Shown here: positions 54,044-63,214 of the stretch, in pieces
Layout of the letters: every line of letters starts with the position of its first letter
How positions within the stretch are numbered: the first letter of the stretch is position 1
From: Chryseobacterium aurantiacum
Lineage (GTDB): Bacteria > Bacteroidota > Bacteroidia > Flavobacteriales > Weeksellaceae
Assembly (NCBI RefSeq): GCF_003020585.1
Contig: NZ_PXUE01000001.1
Location: forward strand, 1,302,001 to 1,366,000
Direction of reading: 5' to 3'
DNA length: 64,000 bases
Position numbers and translations under genes: made by a program
Notes under the pieces: generated by a model
What the model was told of the DNA's origin: nothing
Seen by the model: the letters and a program-made list of their open reading frames with translations, nothing else
The model's database searches: none

Positions 54044-55006
54044 TTAAGAAATCAATTTCATAATCTGTAAAGCAATCTTTAATGCTTCAGTTCCGTCCTC
54101 AAGAGAGACCTCCACATTTTTATCATCTGTAATAGCATCTGCAAACGAATTCAGTTCATCAAGAATCGCATTGTTGGGCTGAATGTTTGGATATTCAAAC
54201 AAAATTTGATTTTTCTCTCCATCAGCATTTTCAATAATCATATCAAATGGAGTAGGATTTTCAGGTGCATCCTTCATTTTGATAACCTCTGCCTTTTTCT
54301 CCAAAAAATCAACAGACACGTACGCATCTTTCTGGAAGAATCTGCTTTTCCTCATGGCTTTCATAGAAATTCTGGAAGTGGTAAGATTTGCAACACATCC
54401 GTTTTCAAACTCTATTCTTGCATTGGCAATATCCGGTGTCTTGCTTACCACACAAACTCCGCTTGCATGGATGTTTTTTACCTTAGATTTAGCGATGCTT
54501 AATAAAATATCTAAATCGTGAATCATAAGGTCCAATACCACAGAAACATCAGTTCCACGAGGATTGAACTCCGCCAAACGGTGAATTTCAATAAACATTG
54601 GATTGTTGATATATTCCTTAGTGGCAATAAAAGCAGGATTGTACCTCTCAACATGTCCTACCTGTGCTTTAATACCGTTTTCCTGACATAGGTGCAGGAT
54701 TTCCTCTGCCTGTTCAAGAGTTTGGGTTACCGGTTTTTCAATAAAGAAATGAAGCTTTTTTTCAATTGCCTTTAAAGCATAATCATAATGGTAAATTGTC
54801 GGGGTGACAATATCCAGCATATCAATCTGCTCCAGCAATTCATCAAAATTTTCAAAATATTTATATCCGAATTCGGCTTCTAATTTTTTTCCGTTTTCAA
54901 CATCTTTATCGTGGAAACCTACAAACTCATATCTATCTGATTGATTAAGAAGTTTTAAATGTATTTTTCCCAAGTGTCCGGCACCTACCAAACCTGCTTT
55001 TAACAT
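54044..55006 (-). CDS. Gfo/Idh/MocA family oxidoreductase
   Basis: NAD(P)-dependent dehydrogenase acting on sugars or sugar-like compounds. The Rossmann start is MLKAGLVGAGHLGKIHLK (ATG at 55006). The ATG 17 codons upstream adds a tail not typical of the family. Conserved parts are HFFIEKPVTQTLEQAEEIL (EKP motif), KAQVGHVERYNPAF and a C-terminal domain with VVLDLMIHDLDILLSI, holding the conserved HD pair. At 320 aa it is a normal length. The precise substrate is unknown. Confidence 0.92.
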   Translation of the reverse strand: MLKAGLVGAGHLGKIHLKLLNQSDRYEFVGFHDKDVENGKKLEAEFGYKYFENFDELLEQIDMLDIVTPTIYHYDYALKAIEKKLHFFIEKPVTQTLEQAEEILHLCQENGIKAQVGHVERYNPAFIATKEYINNPMFIEIHRLAEFNPRGTDVSVVLDLMIHDLDILLSIAKSKVKNIHASGVCVVSKTPDIANARIEFENGCVANLTTSRISMKAMRKSRFFQKDAYVSVDFLEKKAEVIKMKDAPENPTPFDMIIENADGEKNQILFEYPNIQPNNAILDELNSFADAITDDKNVEVSLEDGTEALKIALQIMKLIS

Positions 55007-55140
55007 AGCTGTATTAAATTTTTGTAAATATAGTGAATGTACATTTATAAAATACATGACTTTTCACTTGGAGATATTCAAGATGGAATATATTCAGGCA
55101 TTAAAGAAATTACAGTAAATTCATGGTCTCAAAAATAACT

Positions 55141-55788
55141 ATGAAAAGACTAATTTCGATTGTAATCTCCTGTGGATTATGTACTGCAGGATGTATAGGA
55201 GATAGTCCGTATGACCCGCAGGCTAAATGTGGAACTCCAACAAATTTGATATTTGAAAAAGGCAATAACCAGCTTTCCTGGAGCATTATTAGTCAGGGCG
55301 AGGGATATTATGAAGTGCAGTATGGGGAACATGGTTTTTCTTTAGGAAAGGGAATCACCGTTGTCACCAATAAGAATTCCTATAATCTCCCTCTATATAA
55401 AGATAATAAATATGACCTTTACGTGAGAAAAAACTGCGGAATAGACATTGGCTGGAGCAACTGGGCGGGGCCTGTTACCGTTTTGGCCAGCAGTACAACA
55501 ACTTGTGTAAAACCGGGGTATGCAACATATTCAAAAACAACTTCTTCTGAGAATTCTTCTTTTTTTGATGCTACAGTATCCTGGGAAAATGATGGAGTTT
55601 CTGCATATGAAACGGTTTTGACAACAAGTTCAGCACCTCCGGCAAGTGGAGATTTGGTTTTTACAGGTCAAAAAGCCATTTATGTAGGGTTAAGTAAAAC
55701 AATGAATTATAACTTTTTTGTGAGAAAAAGATGTGCTGATAATACCTTCAGCGATTTTTATGGACCTTATCCAATAAGGTGGAATTAA
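55141..55788 (+). CDS. Lipoprotein with two fibronectin type III-like modules
   Basis: From ATG at 55141 the signal ends at lipobox TAGC. Two similar modules follow. Module 1 runs from CGTPTNLIFEKGNNQLSWSI to KYDLYVRKNCGIDIGWSNW. Module 2 runs from CVKPGYATYSKTTSSENSSF to MNYNFFVRKRCADNTFSDFY. The shared F/LYVRKxC motif marks them as tandem repeats. Such domains usually serve binding or spacing outside the cell. No enzyme domain is present. ATG at 55123 is an alternative start. Confidence 0.85.
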   Translation: MKRLISIVISCGLCTAGCIGDSPYDPQAKCGTPTNLIFEKGNNQLSWSIISQGEGYYEVQYGEHGFSLGKGITVVTNKNSYNLPLYKDNKYDLYVRKNCGIDIGWSNWAGPVTVLASSTTTCVKPGYATYSKTTSSENSSFFDATVSWENDGVSAYETVLTTSSAPPASGDLVFTGQKAIYVGLSKTMNYNFFVRKRCADNTFSDFYGPYPIRWN

Positions 55789-55795
55789 AAAATAA

Positions 55796-55832
55796 AAATA
55801 AAGCAGTCATTTTTTGATTGCTTTATTTTTTT
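55796..55832 (+). terminator. Terminator after the fibronectin-III lipoprotein gene
   Basis: AAATAAAGCA and TGCTTTATTT form a ten-pair stem, followed by a T-run. Confidence 0.85.
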
Positions 55833-55866
55833 GCGGAAATAATAGGAGAAAAGGACTATGCCTAGG

Positions 55867-55897
55867 TTGATTAGTACAGTTTGTTTTGTTACTTTTG
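55867..55897 (+). promoter_or_regulatory. Promoter for pcm
   Basis: TTG at 55867-55869, a 20-base spacer and TACTTTTG at 55890-55897 fit the Bacteroidota -33/-7 promoter well. The ATG lies 41 bases further on. Confidence 0.6.
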
Positions 55898-55938
55898 TAA
55901 CACTAATAGCGGTAACCGTAATAACTATTATTTAAATA

Positions 55939-56592
55939 ATGATGCAGGATTCGTTTGTACATAAAGGAAAAAGAAAGAATTTAGTAGAATATCTTAGATA
56001 CAGAATTGGTATTTCAGATGAGAGTGTACTTTCGGCAATGAATCAAGTTCCGAGACACCTTTTCATCGAAAGTATTTTTGAAGACTTTGCCTATGAAGAC
56101 AGGGCTTTCCCAATTCTGGCGCATCAAACCATCTCACATCCCTCCACGGTTGCAGAACAATCTGAGTTATTACAGATAACAGCCGGAGAAAAAGTACTGG
56201 AAATAGGAACGGGATGTGGTTACCAAACTGCAGTTTTATTGGCAATGAAAGCCCATGTATATACTGTGGAAAGACAGAAAGATTTATTTGATTTCTCAAA
56301 AAATAAGCTTAGAGAACTTCATTTATACCCAAAATTTCAAAGTTTTGGAGACGGTTTTGCCGGACTTCCTACATTTGCTCCCTTTGATAAAATTATTGTA
56401 ACCTGTGGAGCCTCAACCTTGCCTACAGAGCTTCTGAAACAATTGAAAGTAGGAGGAAAAATGGTCATTCCATTAGGCCCTACAGATGAACAGGTTTTAT
56501 TCAGATTTACAAAGATAGGCCCTACAGAATTCGAAAAAGAAGAATTTGGAGCTTACAAGTTTGTTCCTATGTTGGGAAATACCAATCAATAA
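55939..56592 (+). CDS. pcm: Protein-L-isoaspartate O-methyltransferase
   Basis: Repairs damaged Asn/Asp residues by methylating L-isoaspartate with S-adenosylmethionine. Conserved parts are AMNQVPRHLFIESIFEDFAY, the ISHPSTVAEQSELLQITAGE segment, the SAM-binding VLEIGTGCGYQTAVLLAM, and DGFAGLPTFAPFDKIIVTCG. The C-terminal GGKMVIPLGPTDEQVLFRF is typical. Length 217 aa is normal. ATG at 55942 is a possible alternative start. Confidence 0.95.
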   Translation: MMQDSFVHKGKRKNLVEYLRYRIGISDESVLSAMNQVPRHLFIESIFEDFAYEDRAFPILAHQTISHPSTVAEQSELLQITAGEKVLEIGTGCGYQTAVLLAMKAHVYTVERQKDLFDFSKNKLRELHLYPKFQSFGDGFAGLPTFAPFDKIIVTCGASTLPTELLKQLKVGGKMVIPLGPTDEQVLFRFTKIGPTEFEKEEFGAYKFVPMLGNTNQ

Positions 56593-56802
56593 TTCTATCA
56601 ATATAACAGATTGTAGTTCGCTTTTCATAAATCCAAACTTACAAGCTTTATCCAAAATTTAAAATATTTTAACCCCATTTCGGAATGAAAATTGATGGAA
56701 TTAAACCCCTCGATCTTGAAATTCCTCATCAGGAAAAAATAAAATAATTGCTGAAAAACATTCGGATGAAAATAAATAATTTTTTTAATATTAAAGTTGA
56801 AT

Positions 56803-56834
56803 AACCTTACTTTTTGCGAGTGAGGTTTTTTATT
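56803..56834 (+). terminator. Possible terminator before the D-2-hydroxyacid dehydrogenase gene
   Basis: AACCTTAC and GTGAGGTT pair (one G-T), followed by TTTTTATTT. It lies 210 bases after the pcm stop, so it may end a transcript that runs past pcm. Confidence 0.55.
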
Positions 56835-56856
56835 TAAATCTATTAATCAATTAACA

Positions 56857-57840
56857 ATGAAAGTCTTTATAAATAAAATGATTCCTGAAATTGGAATCAA
56901 AATGTTGGAAGAAGAAGGAGTACAGATTATAGTTCCTGAAAATGAGAACCTGTCTCGTGAAGAATGGTTGAAGTACTGTCAAAATGCAGATGTTATTTTA
57001 AATGTAGGCGGTGATTTTAAATACGATAAAACATTTTTTGAGACTTGTCCGAATATTAAAGCCATTGCATTATATTCTGTAGGTTTTGATCATGTTGATA
57101 TTAAAGAAGCTTCCCAAAGAAATATTCCCATTGGAAATACACCGGATGTGTTGAGCAGGGCTACTTCAGATGTTGCTTTCCTACTGATGCAGTCGGTGGC
57201 CAGAAGAGCTAGTTATAACTTTCAGAAAGTTAAGGATGGAAATTGGAATACATTTGATCCTTTACACGCCTTAGGACAAGAACTCTACGGGAAAACACTG
57301 GGGATTTTCGGACTGGGCAGAATTGGTTTTGAAATGGCTGAAAAAGCCCAAAAGGCCTTTGATATGAAGATTATTTATCACAACAGAAATCATAATGTAC
57401 AAGCGGAAAAAGAACTGGGAGCAACTTATGTTTCATTTGATGAATTAATTGAAAATTCTGATGTATTGAGCATTCATGCTAATTTTATACCTGAACATGC
57501 CAACCTTTTTAATTATTCAGTATTTCAAAAGATGAAGCCCAATTCTATTTTTATCAATACGGCAAGAGGAGGTTTTCATCACCAGCAGGATTTATATAAG
57601 GCTTTGGTGGAAAAAAAGATCTGGGGAGCAGGGCTTGATGTAACCAATCCTGAACCAATGTCAGCAGATGACCCAATTCTGGAGCTGTCAAGCGTATGTG
57701 TTCTTCCACACATTGGCTCTGCTACCATTGAGGCCAGAAACGGAATGGCCAGGCTAGCTGCAGAGAATTTGATAGCCTTTTTAAATGGTGAAAAAATGCC
57801 CCATTGTGCCAATCCGGAAGTTTATTCTGACCGTTCATAG
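56857..57840 (+). CDS. D-2-hydroxyacid dehydrogenase (glyoxylate reductase-like)
   Basis: NAD(P)H-dependent reductase for 2-keto acids such as glyoxylate, hydroxypyruvate or gluconate-type acids. It shows the catalytic domain start (KVFINKMIPEIGIKMLEEEG), KAIALYSVGFDHVDIKEASQ, the cofactor loop LGIFGLGRIGFEMAEKAQ, NSIFINTARGGFHHQQDLYK (Arg) and the final VCVLPHIGSATIEARNGMAR (catalytic His). At 327 aa it is normal. The exact substrate cannot be told. Confidence 0.93.
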   Translation: MKVFINKMIPEIGIKMLEEEGVQIIVPENENLSREEWLKYCQNADVILNVGGDFKYDKTFFETCPNIKAIALYSVGFDHVDIKEASQRNIPIGNTPDVLSRATSDVAFLLMQSVARRASYNFQKVKDGNWNTFDPLHALGQELYGKTLGIFGLGRIGFEMAEKAQKAFDMKIIYHNRNHNVQAEKELGATYVSFDELIENSDVLSIHANFIPEHANLFNYSVFQKMKPNSIFINTARGGFHHQQDLYKALVEKKIWGAGLDVTNPEPMSADDPILELSSVCVLPHIGSATIEARNGMARLAAENLIAFLNGEKMPHCANPEVYSDRS

Positions 57841-57892
57841 CAACTTGGAATTATTTTTGTTCTTAATATATAAACCTTAAAACCTAAAAATT

Positions 57893-58186
57893 ATGGCACC
57901 GGAAAACAATATGAATGAACAGAACAAAAGGTTGGAGCGTATGGATTATGATCCCAACGAAGATATATTTAAAAAAGAAAAACATATTTCGCTTGACGGC
58001 GATGGAAACCCTATTTTTGATGAATATGCAGATGACGATAAAATAGATAAAGGACTGGATATTCCTGGTGCAGAAGATGATGATAAAATGGAAGAGATAG
58101 GTGAGGAAGATGAAGAAAATAATTATTGGAGCCTCAGCGATAACCAAGACGATCACGAAGAAGAAAATGATGATGTCTTAACTTAG
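57893..58186 (+). CDS. Small acidic conserved protein
   Basis: A 97-residue soluble protein, almost certainly intrinsically disordered. It has a conserved-looking mid part (RMDYDPNEDIFKKEKHISLD, then GDGNPIFDEYADDDKIDKGL) and an acidic end. No domain is recognised. The strong Asp/Glu content and lack of signal resemble other Flavobacteriia small acidic proteins. It precedes a terminator and is separate from hutU. Confidence 0.75.
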   Translation: MAPENNMNEQNKRLERMDYDPNEDIFKKEKHISLDGDGNPIFDEYADDDKIDKGLDIPGAEDDDKMEEIGEEDEENNYWSLSDNQDDHEEENDDVLT

Positions 58187-58209
58187 ATTCTAAACGACTA
58201 CAATATATG

Positions 58210-58238
58210 CCTTGCTGATTTTCAGTGAGGTTTTTTTG
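58210..58238 (+). terminator. Terminator after the acidic protein gene
   Basis: CCTTGCTGA and TCAGTGAGG pair (two G-T) around TTT, followed by seven T residues. The remainder of the gap up to 58461 has no recognisable gene. Confidence 0.75.
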
Positions 58239-58461
58239 TTTTAATTAATGATCTTATTCGTAAGTACAAAATTTTCCTTTCGGGGGAGGGAAATTAAGGT
58301 GCATCTATTCAAATGCAACATTAAATTCAAAAATGGTAAATAAACCGTAATGCTAAGGCTTTATCATCAATCATTTTCCCTTGTTTACTTGCCTATATTT
58401 CCTAATTTGAATATCTTTAAAACTTCAAACATTGTTTAAACATAGAACTTTAAATAGCAAT

Positions 58462-60447
58462 ATGACATTCCAAGAACAGATACAGCAGGGGATACCCAAT
58501 CAGCTGCCACAACCAAAATCATACGAGACTAATATAAACCATGCTCCAAAGCGTAAGGAAATCTTAGGAGAAGAGGAGAAAAAGCTGGCATTAAAGAATG
58601 CTTTACGTTACTTCGATCCAAAATTTCATGCAGAATTAATTCCTGAATTTAAACAGGAACTGGAAGACTATGGAAGAATTTATATGTATCGATTCCGTCC
58701 AGATTATGAAATGAAAGCGAGATCTATTGCAGATTATCCCGGGAAATCTGAGCAGGCTAAAGCGATTATGCTGATGATCCAGAACAATTTGGATTATGCA
58801 GTAGCACAACACCCTCACGAGTTGATCACTTACGGTGGAAATGGAGCTGTATTCTCCAACTGGGCACAGTATCTGTTGACAATGAAATATCTGTCTGAAA
58901 TGACCAATGAACAGACATTGGTGATGTATTCCGGACATCCGATGGGATTATTCCCTTCTCATAAAGATGCACCAAGAGTAGTGGTAACGAACGGAATGAT
59001 GATTCCAAATTACTCACAACCGGATGACTGGGAGAAATTTAACGCTCTTGGGGTTACTCAATATGGACAAATGACGGCGGGAAGTTATATGTATATTGGC
59101 CCTCAGGGAATTGTTCATGGAACTACGATTACCGTTTTAAATGCATTCAGAAAGATCAATAAAGAACCAAAAGGAGGTCTTTTCGTAACGTCTGGTCTTG
59201 GAGGAATGAGTGGAGCTCAGCCTAAAGCAGGAAATATTGCAGGATGTGTTACCGTATGTGCAGAAGTTAATCCAAAAATCACAAAAATTCGACACGAACA
59301 GAAATGGGTCAATGAAATCCATGAGAATCTTGATGATTTGGTGAAAAGAGTAAGAGAAGCACAACAGAATAAAGAAACAGTTTCCCTGGCTTACCTTGGA
59401 AATATTGTTGAAGTTTGGGAAAAATTCGATCAGGAAGATTTAAGAATTGATATCGGTTCAGATCAGACCTCTCTTCATAATCCTTGGGCCGGAGGATATT
59501 ATCCAGCGGGACAAAGCTTTGAAGAATCCAATGCAATGATGGCTGAAAACCCTGAATTATTCAAGGAAAAAGTTCAGGAAACATTAAGAAGACACGCAGT
59601 AGCAATCAACAAGCATACCCAAAAGGGAACATACTTCTTCGATTACGGAAATGCTTTCCTATTGGAGGCTTCCAGAGCAGGAGCAGATGTAATGTCAGAA
59701 AATCCGACTTTGGGAAGAGAGTTCAAATATCCTAGCTATGTTCAGGATATCATGGGGCCTATGTGCTTCGATTACGGCTTTGGACCATTCCGTTGGGTAT
59801 GTGCAAGTGGAAATCCTGAAGATTTACAGAAAACGGACCATATTGCATGCACAGTATTGGAAGAAATGATTAAAAACTCCCCTGAAGAAATCCAACAGCA
59901 GATGAAGGATAATATTCAGTGGATTAAAGGAGCACAGGAAAATAAACTGGTTGTAGGGTCTCAGGCGAGAATCCTTTATGCAGATGCAGAAGGAAGAATG
60001 AAGATTGCAGAAGCATTCAATAAAGCTATTAAAAATGGAGAAATAGGACCTGTAGTGCTGGGTAGAGATCACCATGATGTTTCAGGAACAGATTCTCCTT
60101 ACAGAGAAACCTCCAATATCTATGACGGATCCAGATTTACTGCAGATATGGCCATTCACAATGTTATTGGTGACAGTTTCCGTGGGGCAACCTGGGTTTC
60201 TATTCACAATGGAGGCGGAGTAGGCTGGGGAGAAGTAATCAACGGAGGTTTCGGAATGTTGTTGGACGGAAGTGATGATGCAGACAGAAGATTAAAGTCT
60301 ATGCTTTTCTGGGACGTTAACAACGGAATCTCCAGAAGAAGCTGGGCAAGAAATGAAGGGGCTATCTTCGCTATTAAAAGAGCAATGGAGGCTGAACCAA
60401 ACTTAAAGGTTACCCTTCCAAACCTTGTAGATGAAAATTTACTGTAA
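58462..60447 (+). CDS. hutU: Urocanate hydratase
   Basis: Converts urocanate to imidazolonepropionate in histidine breakdown, using bound NAD+ as electrophile. Visible blocks are ELITYGGNGAVFSNWAQYLL, TLVMYSGHPMGLFPSHKDAP, FVTSGLGGMSGAQPKAGNIA, and the late FGPFRWVCASGNPEDLQK with its Cys. The last conserved block is FRGATWVSIHNGGGVGWGEV. The ATG at 58462 is used; the TTG ten codons earlier is unlikely. At 661 aa it is the long Bacteroidota form, about 100 residues longer than the Pseudomonas enzyme. The other hut genes are not in the window. Confidence 0.96.
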   Translation: MTFQEQIQQGIPNQLPQPKSYETNINHAPKRKEILGEEEKKLALKNALRYFDPKFHAELIPEFKQELEDYGRIYMYRFRPDYEMKARSIADYPGKSEQAKAIMLMIQNNLDYAVAQHPHELITYGGNGAVFSNWAQYLLTMKYLSEMTNEQTLVMYSGHPMGLFPSHKDAPRVVVTNGMMIPNYSQPDDWEKFNALGVTQYGQMTAGSYMYIGPQGIVHGTTITVLNAFRKINKEPKGGLFVTSGLGGMSGAQPKAGNIAGCVTVCAEVNPKITKIRHEQKWVNEIHENLDDLVKRVREAQQNKETVSLAYLGNIVEVWEKFDQEDLRIDIGSDQTSLHNPWAGGYYPAGQSFEESNAMMAENPELFKEKVQETLRRHAVAINKHTQKGTYFFDYGNAFLLEASRAGADVMSENPTLGREFKYPSYVQDIMGPMCFDYGFGPFRWVCASGNPEDLQKTDHIACTVLEEMIKNSPEEIQQQMKDNIQWIKGAQENKLVVGSQARILYADAEGRMKIAEAFNKAIKNGEIGPVVLGRDHHDVSGTDSPYRETSNIYDGSRFTADMAIHNVIGDSFRGATWVSIHNGGGVGWGEVINGGFGMLLDGSDDADRRLKSMLFWDVNNGISRRSWARNEGAIFAIKRAMEAEPNLKVTLPNLVDENLL

Positions 60448-60465
60448 ATTATAATTGATTCAGCA

Positions 60466-61008
60466 TTGGCAAGTATTAATAAAACATTGTTTTCACACCT
60501 GAATGTAGAGGATAGTGATCCTGTTTGGGAAAAATTTGCTGAAGTTGAATTTTCAAGAAAAAACAGATTCTCGGACAACAAAGCCTATCTTGTAGAAGAT
60601 GGGCTTGTCCGAAAATATTATATCAATAGCACATCAGACCTAGATACAGAAATCTGTGCAGAGTTTTACTTTCCCGGTGATATTTTTACAGTGGAAGAAA
60701 AAGGATCTGATGCTATTTATGAATCCATCAATAAAGGGCTGGCATGGGAAATTACCCTCGAGGAGGTAAAAAAAATGTTTATCGTTAACCCCCAATGTCG
60801 CTTCGTACAAAACTACTATCTGAGCAGAAAACTGAATGCTGCCATGAAGCGGGAAATGCTTCTGCTGAAAAATACCCCACAGGATCTCTACGAATATCTG
60901 CTGGAAAATAAACCACACTATATTCAGAATATTCCATTAAAATATCTGGCTTCCTACATCGGGATTACACCTATCTCATTAAGCAGAATCCGAAAGAGAA
61001 TTAATTAA
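60466..61008 (+). CDS. Crp/Fnr-like regulator with a non-ATG start
   Basis: A 180-residue cyclic-nucleotide-binding-domain regulator. The beta-roll part is AYLVEDGLVRKYYINSTSDL, then AEFYFPGDIFTVEE; the HTH part is IPLKYLASYIGITPISLSR followed by IRKRIN. The reading frame is the same as that of hutU, continuing straight after the hutU TAA. No ATG lies before residue 100, so translation must start at TTG 60466 (or an ATT/ATA just before). Start by reinitiation after the hutU stop is a simple model. A role in hut regulation is possible but unproven. Confidence 0.85.
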   Translation: MASINKTLFSHLNVEDSDPVWEKFAEVEFSRKNRFSDNKAYLVEDGLVRKYYINSTSDLDTEICAEFYFPGDIFTVEEKGSDAIYESINKGLAWEITLEEVKKMFIVNPQCRFVQNYYLSRKLNAAMKREMLLLKNTPQDLYEYLLENKPHYIQNIPLKYLASYIGITPISLSRIRKRIN

Positions 61009-61062
61009 CTTTTGTTTATTGTTTAGCTTTCCGTAAGTCTCTTCCTTTGTGAAAAAAGAAAT

Positions 61063-61824
61063 ATGGAAATACAAAAGTTAAACTGGGCTGGAATAAAGCT
61101 CGTCTCTCAAAACAAAACCATTCTGATAGACGCCGTTGAAGATTTTTCCTACTATAAACCTGTTTTGGGAGATGCTGTAGAAGAATTGCTGAAATTCTCA
61201 GATCATGTACAGGCAGATTACATCCTGTTTACCCATTTACATTTAGATCATTTTGACAAAGGTATTATCAGAAAATGCTTAAAGAAGGACGGAAAGCTGA
61301 TTATCTACTCAGGATTAGAACCCTTTGTAAGAAAACTTGTTGATGATGTTCAAATGATTGTATTAAATCTTGATGAAACATTTACAGAAAATAATATTAC
61401 TTTTAAACCGGTGTTTGCAATGGATGGAGTGGGAGAGATTCAATCTTCATGGATTGTGGAAGACCCAACTACAAAAATCTTTCATGGCGGAGATACCATA
61501 TGGCACAACCAATTCTGGAAGCTTGGAAAAGAAAACCAGAACATAGATTATGCATTTCTGCCGGTGAACGGAGTCGTTGTCAATTTTGAAGTCATCGGAT
61601 TGGAATATAGTGCCGTTCCTGCTTCCCTCAATCTAAAAGAAGCCTTTACAGCAGCTCATTTATTACATGCTAAAAAACTGGTTCCTATCCATTACGGATT
61701 ATTTGCTCATGAGAAATTTTATATCCCTCAGATATTCGATGACTATGATTTGAAAAGGGTCTCGGAGGAAGTGGGGCAGGAGTATTTAACTTTGAAAGAT
61801 GGGGATATGCTGATAGAACCTTAA
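61063..61824 (+). CDS. MBL-fold metallo-hydrolase
   Basis: A 253-residue metallo-beta-lactamase-fold protein of the UlaG-like (beta-lactamase_3) type. It starts with KLNWAGIKLVSQNKTILIDA. The metal-binding motif is FTHLHLDHFDKG, and further ligands are in IFHGGDTIWHNQFW, where Asp follows GG, and in LVPIHYGLFAHEK. No signal peptide. It lies 54 bases after the Crp-like gene and may be in its transcript. The natural substrate is unknown. Confidence 0.9.
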   Translation: MEIQKLNWAGIKLVSQNKTILIDAVEDFSYYKPVLGDAVEELLKFSDHVQADYILFTHLHLDHFDKGIIRKCLKKDGKLIIYSGLEPFVRKLVDDVQMIVLNLDETFTENNITFKPVFAMDGVGEIQSSWIVEDPTTKIFHGGDTIWHNQFWKLGKENQNIDYAFLPVNGVVVNFEVIGLEYSAVPASLNLKEAFTAAHLLHAKKLVPIHYGLFAHEKFYIPQIFDDYDLKRVSEEVGQEYLTLKDGDMLIEP

Positions 61825-62641
61825 ATGTTTTTTCTTGAACTACAAAGCTTTTATAGTTAGAATCGCAAAGGCGCAAAATAATAATAAAGAAGAGGTTGCT
61901 ATAAGGAGTAGAGATTTTATTTGTTATAAAATCGAACAATGTGTATTTTTTTAAACCTCCCGCAGATTTTGGAGATTAAGCAGATGCTTGTGAAAAAATC
62001 CGCTCAATCTGTTATATCAGCGAGCCAATAAATTCTACTCATAGCTTGCCGAAAATCTAAGATTTTCTTGCGCCTTAATAAAGATGTTTCAAGACTAAAA
62101 ACCTTTGCATCCTTGCGATTTCCAACAAATAAAATAAATAACAGGTTCCTTATATTCACTTCATTTTTAAAACCTCCCGCAGATTTTGGAGATTAAGCAG
62201 ATGTTTAAGGAAAAAATCCGCCTAATCTGTTATATCAGCGAGCCAATAAATTCTACTCATAGCTTGCCGAAAATCTAAGATTTTCTTGCGCCTTAATAAA
62301 GATTTTTTAAGATTAAAAACCTTTGCGTCCTTGCGATTTCCAACAAATAAAGTAAATAACCGGTTCCTTTACTCACTGCATTTTTTTAAACCTCCCGCAG
62401 ATTTTGGAGATTAAGCATATGTTTAAGGAAAAAATCCGCCTAATCTGTTATATCAGCGAGCCAATAAATTCTACTCATAGCTTGCCGAAAATCTAAGATT
62501 TTCTTGCGCCTTAAAAAGGTGTTTCAAGATTAAAAACCTTTGCATCCTTGCGATTTTCCAACCTTATATAACAAATAAGAAAAACAAAACCCCTGATCAT
62601 TCATATTATCAGAGGTTTTAAATTATTTAAAAAAAAGAAAT
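61825..62641. repeat. Intergenic region with a tandem array of ~218-bp units (2.8 copies)
   Basis: No gene is visible in this 817-base gap. Units start with CCTCCCGCAGATTTTGGAGA at 61956, 62173 and 62391 (periods 217 and 218); the third ends near 62562. Each unit holds the perfect palindrome GAAAATCTAAGATTTTC (62051-62067, 62269-62285, 62487-62503), a second weaker stem between AGATTAAGC and GCCTAATCT, and the conserved phrases ATCAGCGAGCCAATAAATTC and CTTGCGCCTTA. A related fragment in opposite orientation (AATCGCAAAGGCGCAAAATA) lies at 61861-61880. No open frame is shared between units. Confidence 0.88.
62587..62620. terminator. Terminator between the repeat array and tpx
   Basis: AAAACCCCTGAT and ATCAGAGGTTTT pair with one mismatch. 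A-rich on one side and T-rich on the other; it lies 21 bases past the tpx stop codon on the minus strand. Confidence 0.75.
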
Positions 62642-63214
62642 TTATCCCTTTACAGCATTAATAGCCGCTTCATAATTAGGTTCTTGTGAAATATCTGGTA
62701 CCTGCTCTTCATAAATAATGTTTCCTGATGGGTCAATCACTACTACAGCTCTACTGAGAAGACCTTTCATTGGAGAATCAATCATTTCTACCCCATAGTT
62801 CCATCCGAAATCAGAACGAAAGTCAGAAAGCATAACCACATTTTTGATTCCTTCTGCTCCACAAAATCTCTTTTGGGCAAATGGCAGATCCTTAGAAATA
62901 CAAAGAACCACCGTGTTAGGCAGATTACCTGCCTCCTCATTGAAATGATGAACAGATGCAGAGCAGACTCCAGTGTCTACACTTGGGAAGATATTTAGAA
63001 TGACATATTTCCCTTTGTAGGAATCTAAAGTCTGGTCATTCATAGTAACATCCGTAAGGACAAACTTAGGAGCCGGTTTATTGACTGCCGGTAATTTAGC
63101 ATAGGTATGTACAGGTTTTCCACCCATCAAAATGGTATTGCTTGATTTTGTATTTTGAGCGAAACCAACTGCTGATAAGAAAAATAATGTACTGAAAATT
63201 ATTTTTGAAAACAT
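62642..63214 (-). CDS. tpx: Thiol peroxidase with signal peptide
   Basis: Reduces hydroperoxides using paired cysteines. The peroxidatic Cys84 is in FPSVDTGVCSASVHHF and the resolving Cys118 in QKRFCGAEGIKNV, 34 residues apart as in atypical 2-Cys Tpx. The core is otherwise complete (FVLTDVTMNDQTLDSYKGKY; VVIDPSGNIIYEEQV). A signal peptide of about 20 residues (MFSKIIFSTLFFLSAVGFAQ) makes this a secreted or periplasmic form; classical Tpx is cytosolic or periplasmic depending on species. A minus-strand -7 box TAATTTTG (63231-63238) precedes it. Confidence 0.95.
   Translation of the reverse strand: MFSKIIFSTLFFLSAVGFAQNTKSSNTILMGGKPVHTYAKLPAVNKPAPKFVLTDVTMNDQTLDSYKGKYVILNIFPSVDTGVCSASVHHFNEEAGNLPNTVVLCISKDLPFAQKRFCGAEGIKNVVMLSDFRSDFGWNYGVEMIDSPMKGLLSRAVVVIDPSGNIIYEEQVPDISQEPNYEAAINAVKG

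Noticed and set aside
61956..62562. CRISPR array
   Set aside because: Repeats are ~218 bp, head to tail without unique spacers, and no cas genes are near.
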